A stretch of 64,000 nucleotides of DNA, from contig JAGWXF010000002.1 in the NCBI GenBank assembly GCA_018970025.1, positions 143,591 through 207,590 on the forward strand, read 5' to 3'. Positions 30,569 to 37,521 of this stretch are shown piece after piece. Both the position numbers and the translations under genes were made by a program. The stretch comes from Actinomycetales bacterium. Its GTDB lineage: Bacteria; Actinomycetota; Actinomycetes; S36-B12. Every line of letters starts with the position of its first letter. Position 1 is the stretch's first letter. The notes beneath the pieces were generated by a model, which was not told the DNA's origin, did no database searches, and saw only the letters and a list, made by a program, of their open reading frames with translations.

Positions 30569-30622
30569 TCGTTGAACTGCGGGTCGTCGTTGAAGTGTGA
30601 GTCGTCGTTGAACTGCGGGACG
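30569..30622. repeat. 18-bp tandem repeat, 3 copies, between pnpC and pnpD
   Basis: Three head-to-tail 18-bp units beginning TCGTTGAA (30569-30586, 30587-30604, 30605-30622); the outer two differ at one base, the middle one at four. The array is transcribed in the pnpC-pnpD spacer just upstream of the pnpD ribosome-binding region. Confidence 0.9.
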
Positions 30623-30651
30623 TCGGTACGAAGGGCCGTGACCGGCGTCGC

Positions 30652-31188
30652 TCAGACGGTCTGGCAGATCTCGGCCCAGCGGAACTGGGTATCCGGGCCG
30701 GCGATGGTCTGCATCATCAGCACCCCCGTCTGGGTCGCGATGAAGCGGTAGGCACTGCCGGCAGGCAGCAGCGCCTGGTGGCCGCGCTTGAGGAAGATCC
30801 GCCCCATCCGCGGGCCCTGGGGCTCCCCAGCGAGGGCGACCGACCCCTCGGCATCCGCCGGCAGCGGCGAGCTGTCGAGCTTGACCAGTTCGACAGTGAC
30901 CTCGCCGTCGAGGCAGACGGCGAACTCGTCATGCGCGCAGGTCCGCCACTCGGACGTGCCCTCGGCGCGGACCGCCTCGAGGACGTATTCCATGTTCTTG
31001 CCGACGGCCACCTTCTCCCATGGCTTGCTCCTGCTCGCCACGTCGAAGATGTTCGAGAATGCGTAGTGCCGTGGGTCGTCGTTGATGAGCTCGACCCGGC
31101 CCTTCTCATAGTCATCGAGGGAGGCGAAGCGGGTCACGTAGGAGCTCCGCTCCACGCCGCCGCCGGCCGAGGGCTTGCCTGTCGTCAC
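30652..31188 (-). CDS. pnpC: Hydroquinone 1,2-dioxygenase small subunit
   Basis: 178 residues, a single cupin domain. The features match PnpC/HapC: YAFSNIFDVASRSKPWEKV, GKNMEYVLEAVRAEGTS, HDEFAVCLDGEVTVELVKLD and FLKRGHQALLPAGSAYRF. Together with PnpD it forms the hydroquinone dioxygenase heterotetramer. I start at the GTG at 31188, with GGAGG 4 nt upstream; the longer frame would run through the operator region. It is the first gene of the catabolic operon and divergent from the IclR regulator. Confidence 0.88.
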   Translation of the reverse strand: MTTGKPSAGGGVERSSYVTRFASLDDYEKGRVELINDDPRHYAFSNIFDVASRSKPWEKVAVGKNMEYVLEAVRAEGTSEWRTCAHDEFAVCLDGEVTVELVKLDSSPLPADAEGSVALAGEPQGPRMGRIFLKRGHQALLPAGSAYRFIATQTGVLMMQTIAGPDTQFRWAEICQTV

Positions 31189-31272
31189 GCGTCCTCCAGT
31201 TGTGCGGTGCTCATGCTCCGTCCGGCTGCGGTCTCCACGTCTGTGCGCTGGACCGAGCGCCCACAGGCGGAT

Positions 31273-31287
31273 GTTCGCAGAGCGAAC
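31273..31287. promoter_or_regulatory. IclR-type operator GTTCGCAGAGCGAAC
   Basis: Perfect 5-bp arms with a 5-nt spacer, 85 nt upstream of the pnpC start. Same consensus as the boxes at 32814 and 36429. Confidence 0.75.
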
Positions 31288-31291
31288 GATT

Positions 31292-31306
31292 GTTCGTTTG
31301 ATGAAC
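31292..31306. promoter_or_regulatory. IclR-type operator GTTCGTTTGATGAAC
   Basis: Same consensus with one mismatch in the second arm, 4 nt from the previous box, so the two could bind a regulator tetramer side by side. Confidence 0.65.
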
Positions 31307-31365
31307 GTAGTGTGGAACGTGGCAGGCGCGGCGTCAAGGGATTCGCGCGCCGTTATCGAATCGTT

Positions 31366-31380
31366 GTTCGCTGAACGAAT
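31366..31380. promoter_or_regulatory. IclR-type operator GTTCGCTGAACGAAT
   Basis: Same consensus with one mismatch at the last base, 39 nt upstream of the iclR ATG. A plausible autoregulatory site. Confidence 0.6.
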
Positions 31381-31418
31381 GAACGTACGCATAGCGCACG
31401 TTTTATAAGATCAGGGTC

Positions 31419-32195
31419 ATGTCACAGGAACGCCCGGCAGAGTTCGTCCAGTCCCTCGAGCGCGGGCTCGCCGTGATCCGGGCATTCTCCGCCGAGAATC
31501 CACGCCAGACCCTCTCCGAGGTCGCCCGGCATACCGACATGACCAGGGCCACGGCCAGGCGATTCCTGCTCACCCTGCAGGCCCTCGGCTACGTCTCGAC
31601 CGACGGCAAGACCTTCGCCCTTCGGCCGAGCGTGCTGCAGCTCGGCTACGCCTACCTGTCGTCGTTCTCCGTCGCGGAGGTCGCCCAGGATCACCTCGAG
31701 GCACTCGCCGACGAGCTGCACGAGTCGTGCTCGGCCTCCGTCCTCGATGGCGAGGACGTCGTGTACGTCGCTCGCTCGTCGACGAACCGCATCATGACGA
31801 TCGGCCTGTCCGTCGGGGCGCGCCTGCCTGCCTACTGCACCTCCATGGGAAGGGTGCTGCTGGCCGGCCTCGATGAGCCCGAGCTGGACCACTACCTGCA
31901 GACAGCAGACCTGCAGGCCCGCACCGATCGGACCATCACCGACCGAGGTCGGCTCCGGGCCGAGATCGATGTCGTCCGCACGCAGGGCTGGTGCCTCATC
32001 GACCAGGAGCTCGAGGACGGAGTCCGCTCCGTGGCCGCTCCCGTGCACGACGGCAGCGGCCGGGTCGTCGCGGCGATCAATACCTCCGCGCATGCCGCCC
32101 GCGTCACGCTCGACACCCTGCGCACCGTGTTCCTGCCGGCCCTGCGCACCTGCGGCCAGCGCATCGACCAGGATCTCGCCGGCCGGCGCCACTAG
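31419..32195 (+). CDS. IclR family transcriptional regulator of the hydroquinone cluster (PcaR/PobR-like)
   Basis: 258 residues. The N-terminal winged helix (QSLERGLAVIRAFSAEN then TLSEVARHTDMTRATARRFL) and the C-terminal IclR effector domain (SCSASVLDGEDVVYVAR, PAYCTSMGRVLLAGL, GWCLIDQELEDGVRSVAAPV) are complete. These features match PcaR/PobR regulators of 3-oxoadipate pathways. It is divergent from pnpC and its own leader carries the operator. Its stop overlaps the stop of the converging LLM-like gene (CTAG). The effector is probably an aromatic substrate or pathway acid (inference). Confidence 0.92.
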   Translation: MSQERPAEFVQSLERGLAVIRAFSAENPRQTLSEVARHTDMTRATARRFLLTLQALGYVSTDGKTFALRPSVLQLGYAYLSSFSVAEVAQDHLEALADELHESCSASVLDGEDVVYVARSSTNRIMTIGLSVGARLPAYCTSMGRVLLAGLDEPELDHYLQTADLQARTDRTITDRGRLRAEIDVVRTQGWCLIDQELEDGVRSVAAPVHDGSGRVVAAINTSAHAARVTLDTLRTVFLPALRTCGQRIDQDLAGRRH

Positions 32196-32770
32196 CGCTG
32201 CAGCAGTACCGGGGTCGCTCCCACCACCAGGGCGCGCACCTGCGCCAGCACGTCGGCCACGTCGAGATCGTCCGGGATGTCGACGAGCAGGACCTCGGCA
32301 CCGGCACGCGCGAGGTCGAGGACCTGCACCTGGGCCTGCTCGAAAGTGCCGAAGATCCCGCACTCGCGCGGGTGCCGGTCGCCGACGAAGCGAGGGTCGC
32401 GGTGGGCGCGGGCAACGGCCTCGTTCAGGGTTCGTCCGATGGAGATCGGCACCGCGACGATCAGCGGTCGCTGATCCTCGCCAGCGTCGATGTGCTCGCG
32501 CGCCTGCCGAACCAGCTCGGGGTCGTTGCGGCGGACGACACCGGCGCTGAGCGTCCCGTCGTCGACGACGACCATCGCGGGCTGGGCGGCCTCGATCAAC
32601 GCCTCGATCTCCTCGGAGGTGATCGACGCGCCGGGCGCGACCGGCACGTGCACGGCGATATAGCCCAGCCGAGAGGCGAGCATCGCGATATGCGCGCGCC
32701 GCTGGACATCATGATCGGGGTGGAGCATGAGGGCGAGGTCCATCAGCTGGTCTGGCACCGTGCATCCCAT
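32192..32770 (-). CDS. Short luciferase-like (LLM) family-related protein, function unknown
   Basis: About 192 residues. LALMLHPDHDVQRRAHIAML with GYIAVHVPV at the start, a VVVDDG segment, PLIVAVPISIGRT in the middle, and the C-terminal run from QAQVQVLDLARAGAEVLLVD to IRALVVG-like QVRALVVG resemble strands and helices of flavin/F420-dependent LLM enzymes, but the protein is little more than half their length, so a full barrel is unlikely. The start is unclear: ATG at 32770 lacks a close ribosome-binding site, a GTG lies at 32758, and an in-frame ATG at 32821 lies inside the operator. It is divergent from the VWA gene and probably in the same regulon. Confidence 0.55.
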   Translation of the reverse strand: MGCTVPDQLMDLALMLHPDHDVQRRAHIAMLASRLGYIAVHVPVAPGASITSEEIEALIEAAQPAMVVVDDGTLSAGVVRRNDPELVRQAREHIDAGEDQRPLIVAVPISIGRTLNEAVARAHRDPRFVGDRHPRECGIFGTFEQAQVQVLDLARAGAEVLLVDIPDDLDVADVLAQVRALVVGATPVLLQR

Positions 32771-32813
32771 CTGCCGCGTCCGGCCCGGCTCCTCCGGGCA
32801 TGCCGTCAGGTTC

Positions 32814-32828
32814 GTTCGCATGACGAAC
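32814..32828. promoter_or_regulatory. IclR-type operator GTTCGCATGACGAAC
   Basis: Perfect copy of the GTTCG-N5-CGAAC box, between the LLM-like gene (minus) and the VWA gene (GTG 39 nt downstream, plus). The spacer CATGA resembles that of the box at 36429 (AATGA). Confidence 0.75.
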
Positions 32829-32866
32829 GGTTGTTCGTTGATCGCACACAAGGCTAGGGTCATCAC

Positions 32867-34228
32867 GTGGTCGCCGCAACCATCCCGCCCATCGAGGGCC
32901 TGCCGGCCGCGGTCGTCGCCATCGTCCACCGACTTCGCGCTGGTGGCCTCGCGGTATCGACAAGCGAGGCCCTCGACGCCATCGCTGCCCTGTCCACGGT
33001 GGGCCTGTCGTCCCGGACGGACCTGCGCACGGCACTGAAGGCCACGCTCGTGAAGGACACCTCCCATGAGGTGCTGTTCGCACGATCCTTCGACGCGGTC
33101 TTCCCGATGATGCTGCGCGACCACAGCCAGGATGCATCCGGGGCCGCTTCCGCCGCGGCCGGCGACGAGCAGCTGATGGATGACCTGGTGCGGGCCATGC
33201 GCGAAGGTGACCTCGATCAGATCGACAGCCTGCTGGACGAAGCCGTCGATCGCTATGCCGGGACGGACAAGCAGGCATCCAGTGTCGGCCACCACACGCA
33301 GCGCGCCCTGCGCCGGATGAACGTCCCTGCCCTCTACCGCCGCTACCTCGACCAGGGTGACGCGCGGACGCCCGCTGAGCGGGGCATCGACGCGGCCGAG
33401 GCTTCGGCCATGGTCGAGTCGATGCGGCTGCGCATGGAGACCCTCGTCGCGGGCCGACTGCGCGACACCACGATCGATGCCCGGCAGAGCCTGGAGGACC
33501 CAGAGGACCGCCCGCTGCTCCTGGCCGGCCCGGACGAGCTCGCCGCGATGCGACAGGCCATGCGCCCCCTGGCCCGCCGGCTGGCGACCCGCCTCGGCAA
33601 CCGCAGGCGGCGCGGGACGTCCGGCCTGGACATGCGACGAACCATCCGCGCATCGATGGGCACCGGGGGCGTGCCCGTCACTCCCGTGCTGCGACGCAAG
33701 CGGCCCACCAAGCCAGACCTCATCGTCCTGTGCGATGTCTCCGGCTCGACCGCTGAGTTCGCCCCGTTCACCCTGACCCTGCTGCACGCGGTGCACCAGG
33801 AGTTCCGCCGCGTTCGCTCCTTCGTCTTCGTCGACGGCATCGTCGAGATCACCGACATCCTGGCGGGCTCGCCCGGCGTGCTGGAGCCGACCCTGCTGCT
33901 CGGCCGACGCGGCCTCATCGCCCAGGACGGCCGAAGCGACTACCAGCGCGTGCTCGCGACCTTCCTGCAGACCTGGGGCGATGCCGTCACCGCCAAGACC
34001 ACCGTCATCGTCGCCGGCGACACCCGATCGCACCGCCGGGCATCAGCCGCGCGCGAGCTCGCCGAGCTGCAGCATCGGGCCCGGCGCCTGTACTGGCTCA
34101 ATCCCGAGCCGCGCCACGACTGGGACACCCTGGACTCATGCGCATCGGAGTACGGCCTGCACTGCACCGACTCCTTCGAGGTGTCGACCATCCGGCAGCT
34201 CATCTCCGCCGTCACGCAGATCGTCTAA
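32867..34228 (+). CDS. VWA domain protein, CoxE family
   Basis: 453 residues, cytoplasmic. The N-terminal helical region (SEALDAIAALSTVGLSSRTD and ALKATLVKD) is that of CoxE proteins, followed by a charged middle part (about 90-280) and a C-terminal von Willebrand A domain whose MIDAS is D290-x-S292-x-S294 (LCDVSGSTAEF). CoxE-type VWA proteins work with MoxR AAA+ ATPases to mature or activate metalloenzymes. The MoxR partner lies 1.3 kb away with the same operator. The gene converges on the thiolase across a tandem repeat. Target enzyme inferred, not shown. Confidence 0.85.
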   Translation: MVAATIPPIEGLPAAVVAIVHRLRAGGLAVSTSEALDAIAALSTVGLSSRTDLRTALKATLVKDTSHEVLFARSFDAVFPMMLRDHSQDASGAASAAAGDEQLMDDLVRAMREGDLDQIDSLLDEAVDRYAGTDKQASSVGHHTQRALRRMNVPALYRRYLDQGDARTPAERGIDAAEASAMVESMRLRMETLVAGRLRDTTIDARQSLEDPEDRPLLLAGPDELAAMRQAMRPLARRLATRLGNRRRRGTSGLDMRRTIRASMGTGGVPVTPVLRRKRPTKPDLIVLCDVSGSTAEFAPFTLTLLHAVHQEFRRVRSFVFVDGIVEITDILAGSPGVLEPTLLLGRRGLIAQDGRSDYQRVLATFLQTWGDAVTAKTTVIVAGDTRSHRRASAARELAELQHRARRLYWLNPEPRHDWDTLDSCASEYGLHCTDSFEVSTIRQLISAVTQIV

Positions 34229-34237
34229 CCAGACCGG

Positions 34238-34348
34238 CCATCGCGGCGCGCACCTACACCCGCGCGATGACCATCGCGGCGCGCACCTACACCCGCGCGA
34301 TGACCATCGCGGCGCGCACCTACACCCGCGCGATGACCATCGCGGCGC
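34238..34348. repeat. 33-bp tandem repeat, 3.4 copies, at the thiolase 3' end
   Basis: Identical 33-bp units at 34238, 34271 and 34304, and a partial unit from 34337. Each contains the inverted repeat CATCGCG...CGCGATG, so each can form a hairpin. On the minus strand the unit encodes the last thiolase residues (MVIARV) and its TAG stop, so the array looks like tandem duplication of the gene's 3' tail. It lies between convergent genes. Confidence 0.93.
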
Positions 34349-35513
34349 CTTGCCCCACGCCTATGCACAACGACGCTACGCCATAGCGTCCGCCCGTCCG
34401 CTCCAGGTGGCCGAGGACGGAGAGCACGATGCGGCATCCACTCGAGCCGAGTGGATGGCCCAGGGCGATCGCACCGCCCGCCGGATTGAGGAACTCCCGA
34501 TCGAGGCCGAGCTGCTGCTCGCAGGCGAGCACCTGCGCGCCGAACGCCTCGTTGATCTCGATCGTGTCCATGTCCGACAGGGCCAGGCCCGCCTTGGACA
34601 GGGCTGCCCGGATCGCGGGCACCGGGCCGATGCCGAACATGCTCGGGGCGACGCCGGCGACGGCGTAGCTGACGATGCGGCCCCGCGGCTGCAGGCCATG
34701 GGCGCTCACCGCGGCCTCGCCGGCCACCACGATCGCGCTCGCACCATCCGACAGCGGCGAGGAGTTGCCGGCGGTCGAGACCCCGTCCGAGGCGAAGACC
34801 GGCTTGAGGGTCGACAGGGAGTCCGTCGTCGTCCCCGGCCGGACAGTCTCGTCGGCCACCACATCGCCTGCCTTCGTCGGCACGGCGACGATCTCGGCAT
34901 CGAAGGCGCCGGCCTCCCACAGGGCAGCCGCGAGTGCCTGCGACCGGGCGGCATACGCATCCGTCGCCTCGCGGGTGATGCCATGCAGCCGGGCGAGCTT
35001 CTCGGTGCACTCCCCCAGGCTCATCGTGGCATCGCCGTCATCGAGTGCGCGCATCCGCGGGTTCACCAGGCGCCAGCCCAGGGCCGTGTCGCTGACCTCG
35101 CCGGGCTTGGCCCAGGCAGCGGCAGGCTTGGCCATGATCCAGGGAGCGCGGGTCATGGATTCGACACCGCCGGCCACCATGAGGTCCGCGTCACCGCATG
35201 CGATGCCCTGGCCTGCTGATGCGATCGCCTGCAGGCCGGATGCGCACAGTCGGTTCACGGTGTAGCCGGGCACGTGATCCGGCAGGCCGGCGAGCAGCGC
35301 GGCCATCCGGGCGACATTGCGGTTGTCCTCCCCCGCCTGGTTCGCGGCTCCGAGGACGATGTCATCGATGCGATCGGCCGGGACGCCACTGCGCTGCACC
35401 ACCTCCCCGACGACCAGGGCAGCCAGGTCATCAGGCCGGATGCCCGCGAGGGCACCGCCGTACTTGCCCACCGGGGTACGGGCACCGCCAACGAGGAAGA
35501 CCGGGCTCATCAT
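34320..35513 (-). CDS. Thiolase, probable 3-oxoadipyl-CoA / acetyl-CoA acyltransferase
   Basis: 397 residues. Nucleophilic cysteine in NRLCASGLQAI, GGVESMTRAPWIM, NEAFGAQVLA, catalytic histidine in GGAIALGHPLGSSGCR and the second cysteine in SLCIGVGQGAAM. In context it would split 3-oxoadipyl-CoA into succinyl-CoA and acetyl-CoA, the last step of hydroquinone breakdown. The ATG at 35513 overlaps the moxR stop (ATGA). Specificity versus acetoacetyl-CoA cannot be read from sequence alone. Confidence 0.88.
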   Translation of the reverse strand: MMSPVFLVGGARTPVGKYGGALAGIRPDDLAALVVGEVVQRSGVPADRIDDIVLGAANQAGEDNRNVARMAALLAGLPDHVPGYTVNRLCASGLQAIASAGQGIACGDADLMVAGGVESMTRAPWIMAKPAAAWAKPGEVSDTALGWRLVNPRMRALDDGDATMSLGECTEKLARLHGITREATDAYAARSQALAAALWEAGAFDAEIVAVPTKAGDVVADETVRPGTTTDSLSTLKPVFASDGVSTAGNSSPLSDGASAIVVAGEAAVSAHGLQPRGRIVSYAVAGVAPSMFGIGPVPAIRAALSKAGLALSDMDTIEINEAFGAQVLACEQQLGLDREFLNPAGGAIALGHPLGSSGCRIVLSVLGHLERTGGRYGVASLCIGVGQGAAMVIARV

Positions 35514-36373
35514 CGAAGTCCCAACTGCTCGGCAACGCGCGCTCGATCGGTCTGGTGCTTGAGCACCACGCCCAGGGTCTGCTCCATCACCTCGTCGGTG
35601 AGCTCGGTAACGCCGAGGACCTGCATGGTGCGGGCCCAGTCGATCGTCTCGGCGATGCTGGGCGCCTTGCGAAGTTCCATCGTGCGCATCGCGCGGACGG
35701 CACGGACCAGCGCCGCGGCAAGGTCGTCCGTCGTCTCCGGCACGCGCGACATCACGATCGCCCGCTCGCGCACCGCATCGGGATAGTCCACATGCGCATA
35801 CAGGCACCGTCGCTTGAGGGCCTCGGACAGCTCGCGCGTCGCATTCGAGGTGAGCACCACGAACGGCGGCGAGGTCGCGGAGATCGTCCCGAGCTCGGGG
35901 ATGGTCACCTGGAACTCCGAGAGGACCTCCAGCAGCAGGCCCTCGACCTCGACGTCGGCCTTGTCGGTCTCGTCGACCAGCAGCACGGTCGGGCCCTGCT
36001 GGCGAATGGCCTTCAGCAGCGGCCGGGCGAGCAGGAACTCCTCGCTGAAGATGTCGTCGTGCACGTCATCCCAGGCCTGGTCGTCCTGCCCGGCCTGGCG
36101 GGCCTGGATGCGCAGCAGCTGCTTGCGGTAGTTCCACTCGTACAGTGCCCTGGCCTCGTCGAGGCCCTCGTAGCACTGCAGCCGCACGAGCGCCGAGCCG
36201 GTGGCCTCGGCGACCGCCTTGGCCAGCTCCGTCTTGCCGGTGCCGGCAGGGCCCTCGAGCAGGATGGGCTTGCCCAGGGCCGCCCCGAGGAAGACGACCG
36301 TGGCGAGCTCGTCATCGACGAGGTAGCCGGTGCGTGCGAGCTGCTCTCGCGCATCGCGGATGGACGTGAACAC
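35510..36373 (-). CDS. MoxR family AAA+ ATPase
   Basis: 287 residues. Walker A GPAGTGKT (41-48), Walker B LLVDETDK (131-138), sensor 1 VVLTSNATREL and the RCLYAHVDYPD region are those of the MoxR family (CoxD/CbbQ/NorQ relatives), which act as hexamers with VWA partners to remodel or activate target enzymes. The GTG at 36373 has GGGAGG 4 nt upstream. The gene is translationally coupled to the thiolase and has the IclR-type operator 56 nt upstream. Confidence 0.9.
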   Translation of the reverse strand: MFTSIRDAREQLARTGYLVDDELATVVFLGAALGKPILLEGPAGTGKTELAKAVAEATGSALVRLQCYEGLDEARALYEWNYRKQLLRIQARQAGQDDQAWDDVHDDIFSEEFLLARPLLKAIRQQGPTVLLVDETDKADVEVEGLLLEVLSEFQVTIPELGTISATSPPFVVLTSNATRELSEALKRRCLYAHVDYPDAVRERAIVMSRVPETTDDLAAALVRAVRAMRTMELRKAPSIAETIDWARTMQVLGVTELTDEVMEQTLGVVLKHQTDRARVAEQLGLR

Positions 36374-36428
36374 GCAGCCTCCCTGGCGCTCGCGGCGGAC
36401 TCGGGGGATGAGCCCCGCCTGGGGTGGT

Positions 36429-36443
36429 GTTCGAATGACGAAC
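36429..36443. promoter_or_regulatory. IclR-type operator GTTCGAATGACGAAC
   Basis: Perfect copy of the GTTCG-N5-CGAAC box, 56 nt upstream of the moxR start, placing moxR and the thiolase in the pnp regulon. Confidence 0.75.
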
Positions 36444-36580
36444 ACTCGTCCGTATGCCGCACAGAGCCTAGCGCCCGAACGGTCGCGTGCTCATCGCCGG
36501 GCATCACGGGTCACCTGCGTCCGACACGCTGGCCCGAGACGCTCCTCGCCGTCGGCTGGGGAAGGCGCGCGAGGGGCTCG

Positions 36581-37333
36581 TCAGGCCCGAAAGCGCTCCG
36601 CGAACTCCAGCAGGGCAGAGCGCAGCTCACCCTCGCGCTCGGCGAAGCGCTGGGTGGGGATGGGCACGGAGACTGCCAGGCGCTCGCCGCCGGACTCCCC
36701 CAGGCTCGTCCCGATGGCGCACACCCCCTCGGTCATCTCCTCGCGGTCGGTGGCGATGCCGTCCTGCCGTACCTGCTCGATCTCCCGGCGCAGCGCCGCA
36801 GTGGAGGTGATGGTCCGGTCGGTGAAGCGCTCCAGCCGGCCGCTCAGCAGTCGCCGTCGCTCCGCCTCCGGCAGGCTCGCCAGCAGGGCCTTGCCATTCG
36901 CGCAGGCATGCAGCGGGAATGACTTGCCGACCCCGGAGACCGCCTGCAGCCGGTTGTCTGCCACCACCTGATCGACGAACAGGGCCCGATCGCCTTCCAG
37001 GATCGACAGGTCGACCGTCTCGCCGATCGCATAGGAGAACTCCACCAGCATCGGATGCCAGTCGGCCCAGGCATTGCGCCGAGCCGAGCTGGCCAGGCGC
37101 GAGATCTCCGGCCCGAGGCGGTACCGGCCGCGCGGGCCCATCGACATGACCAGGCCCTCGGCCTCCAGCGCCAGCAGCAGCCGGCTCGCGGTGGAGCGCG
37201 CCAGGCCGAGCTGCTCGCCGATCTCGGCCTGGCTGAGGCCTGCCTGGTGGCCATGCAGGAGCCGGAGGATCTCTGCTGCCCGGGCCAGGACCTGGATCCC
37301 GGAACGTGCATCTCCTGTCGGGACGGTCGTCAT
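36581..37333 (-). CDS. IclR family transcriptional regulator
   Basis: 250 residues with an N-terminal winged helix (LSQAEIGEQLGLARSTASRLL) and an IclR effector domain (GETVDLSILEGDRALFVDQVV, HACANGKALLASL, REEMTEGVCAIG). It is a different subfamily from the regulator at 31419. Its target is unclear; it stands alone between moxR and the aminotransferase gene, and one candidate site type is the palindrome at 44082. Confidence 0.88.
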   Translation of the reverse strand: MTTVPTGDARSGIQVLARAAEILRLLHGHQAGLSQAEIGEQLGLARSTASRLLLALEAEGLVMSMGPRGRYRLGPEISRLASSARRNAWADWHPMLVEFSYAIGETVDLSILEGDRALFVDQVVADNRLQAVSGVGKSFPLHACANGKALLASLPEAERRRLLSGRLERFTDRTITSTAALRREIEQVRQDGIATDREEMTEGVCAIGTSLGESGGERLAVSVPIPTQRFAEREGELRSALLEFAERFRA

Positions 37334-37521
37334 CGTTCCGGCCGTGTCACGTCGCTCCTACTGGCCGCGGCCATCTGCGTCACCCCTGACGTTGCTCGGT
37401 ACCCTCGTGCCTGCAGGGGCTCTACGAAATTCCTCTGAGGCCGCACAACTTTGCCACATCGTGAGGATCGACCGACAGTCTCACCAGTGCGCGACTCCCA
37501 CGCGCTCGCGACCGCCCTCCG

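Larger units (their letters stand above)
31189..31418. promoter_or_regulatory. Divergent pnpC / iclR control region
   Basis: 230 bp between the two start codons, AT-richer than its surroundings. It contains three 15-bp inverted repeats of the GTTCG-N5-CGAAC type, two near the middle and one 39 nt before the iclR ATG, consistent with pathway activation and autoregulation by the IclR protein. Confidence 0.75.

Noticed and set aside
34238..34348. CRISPR-like array
   Set aside because: The 33-bp units are head-to-tail with no spacers, and part of the unit is coding.
36581..37333. Second IclR gene as the controller of the GTTCG-N5-CGAAC boxes
   Set aside because: It has no such box in its own leader, whereas the IclR gene at 31419 does and is divergent from pnpC.
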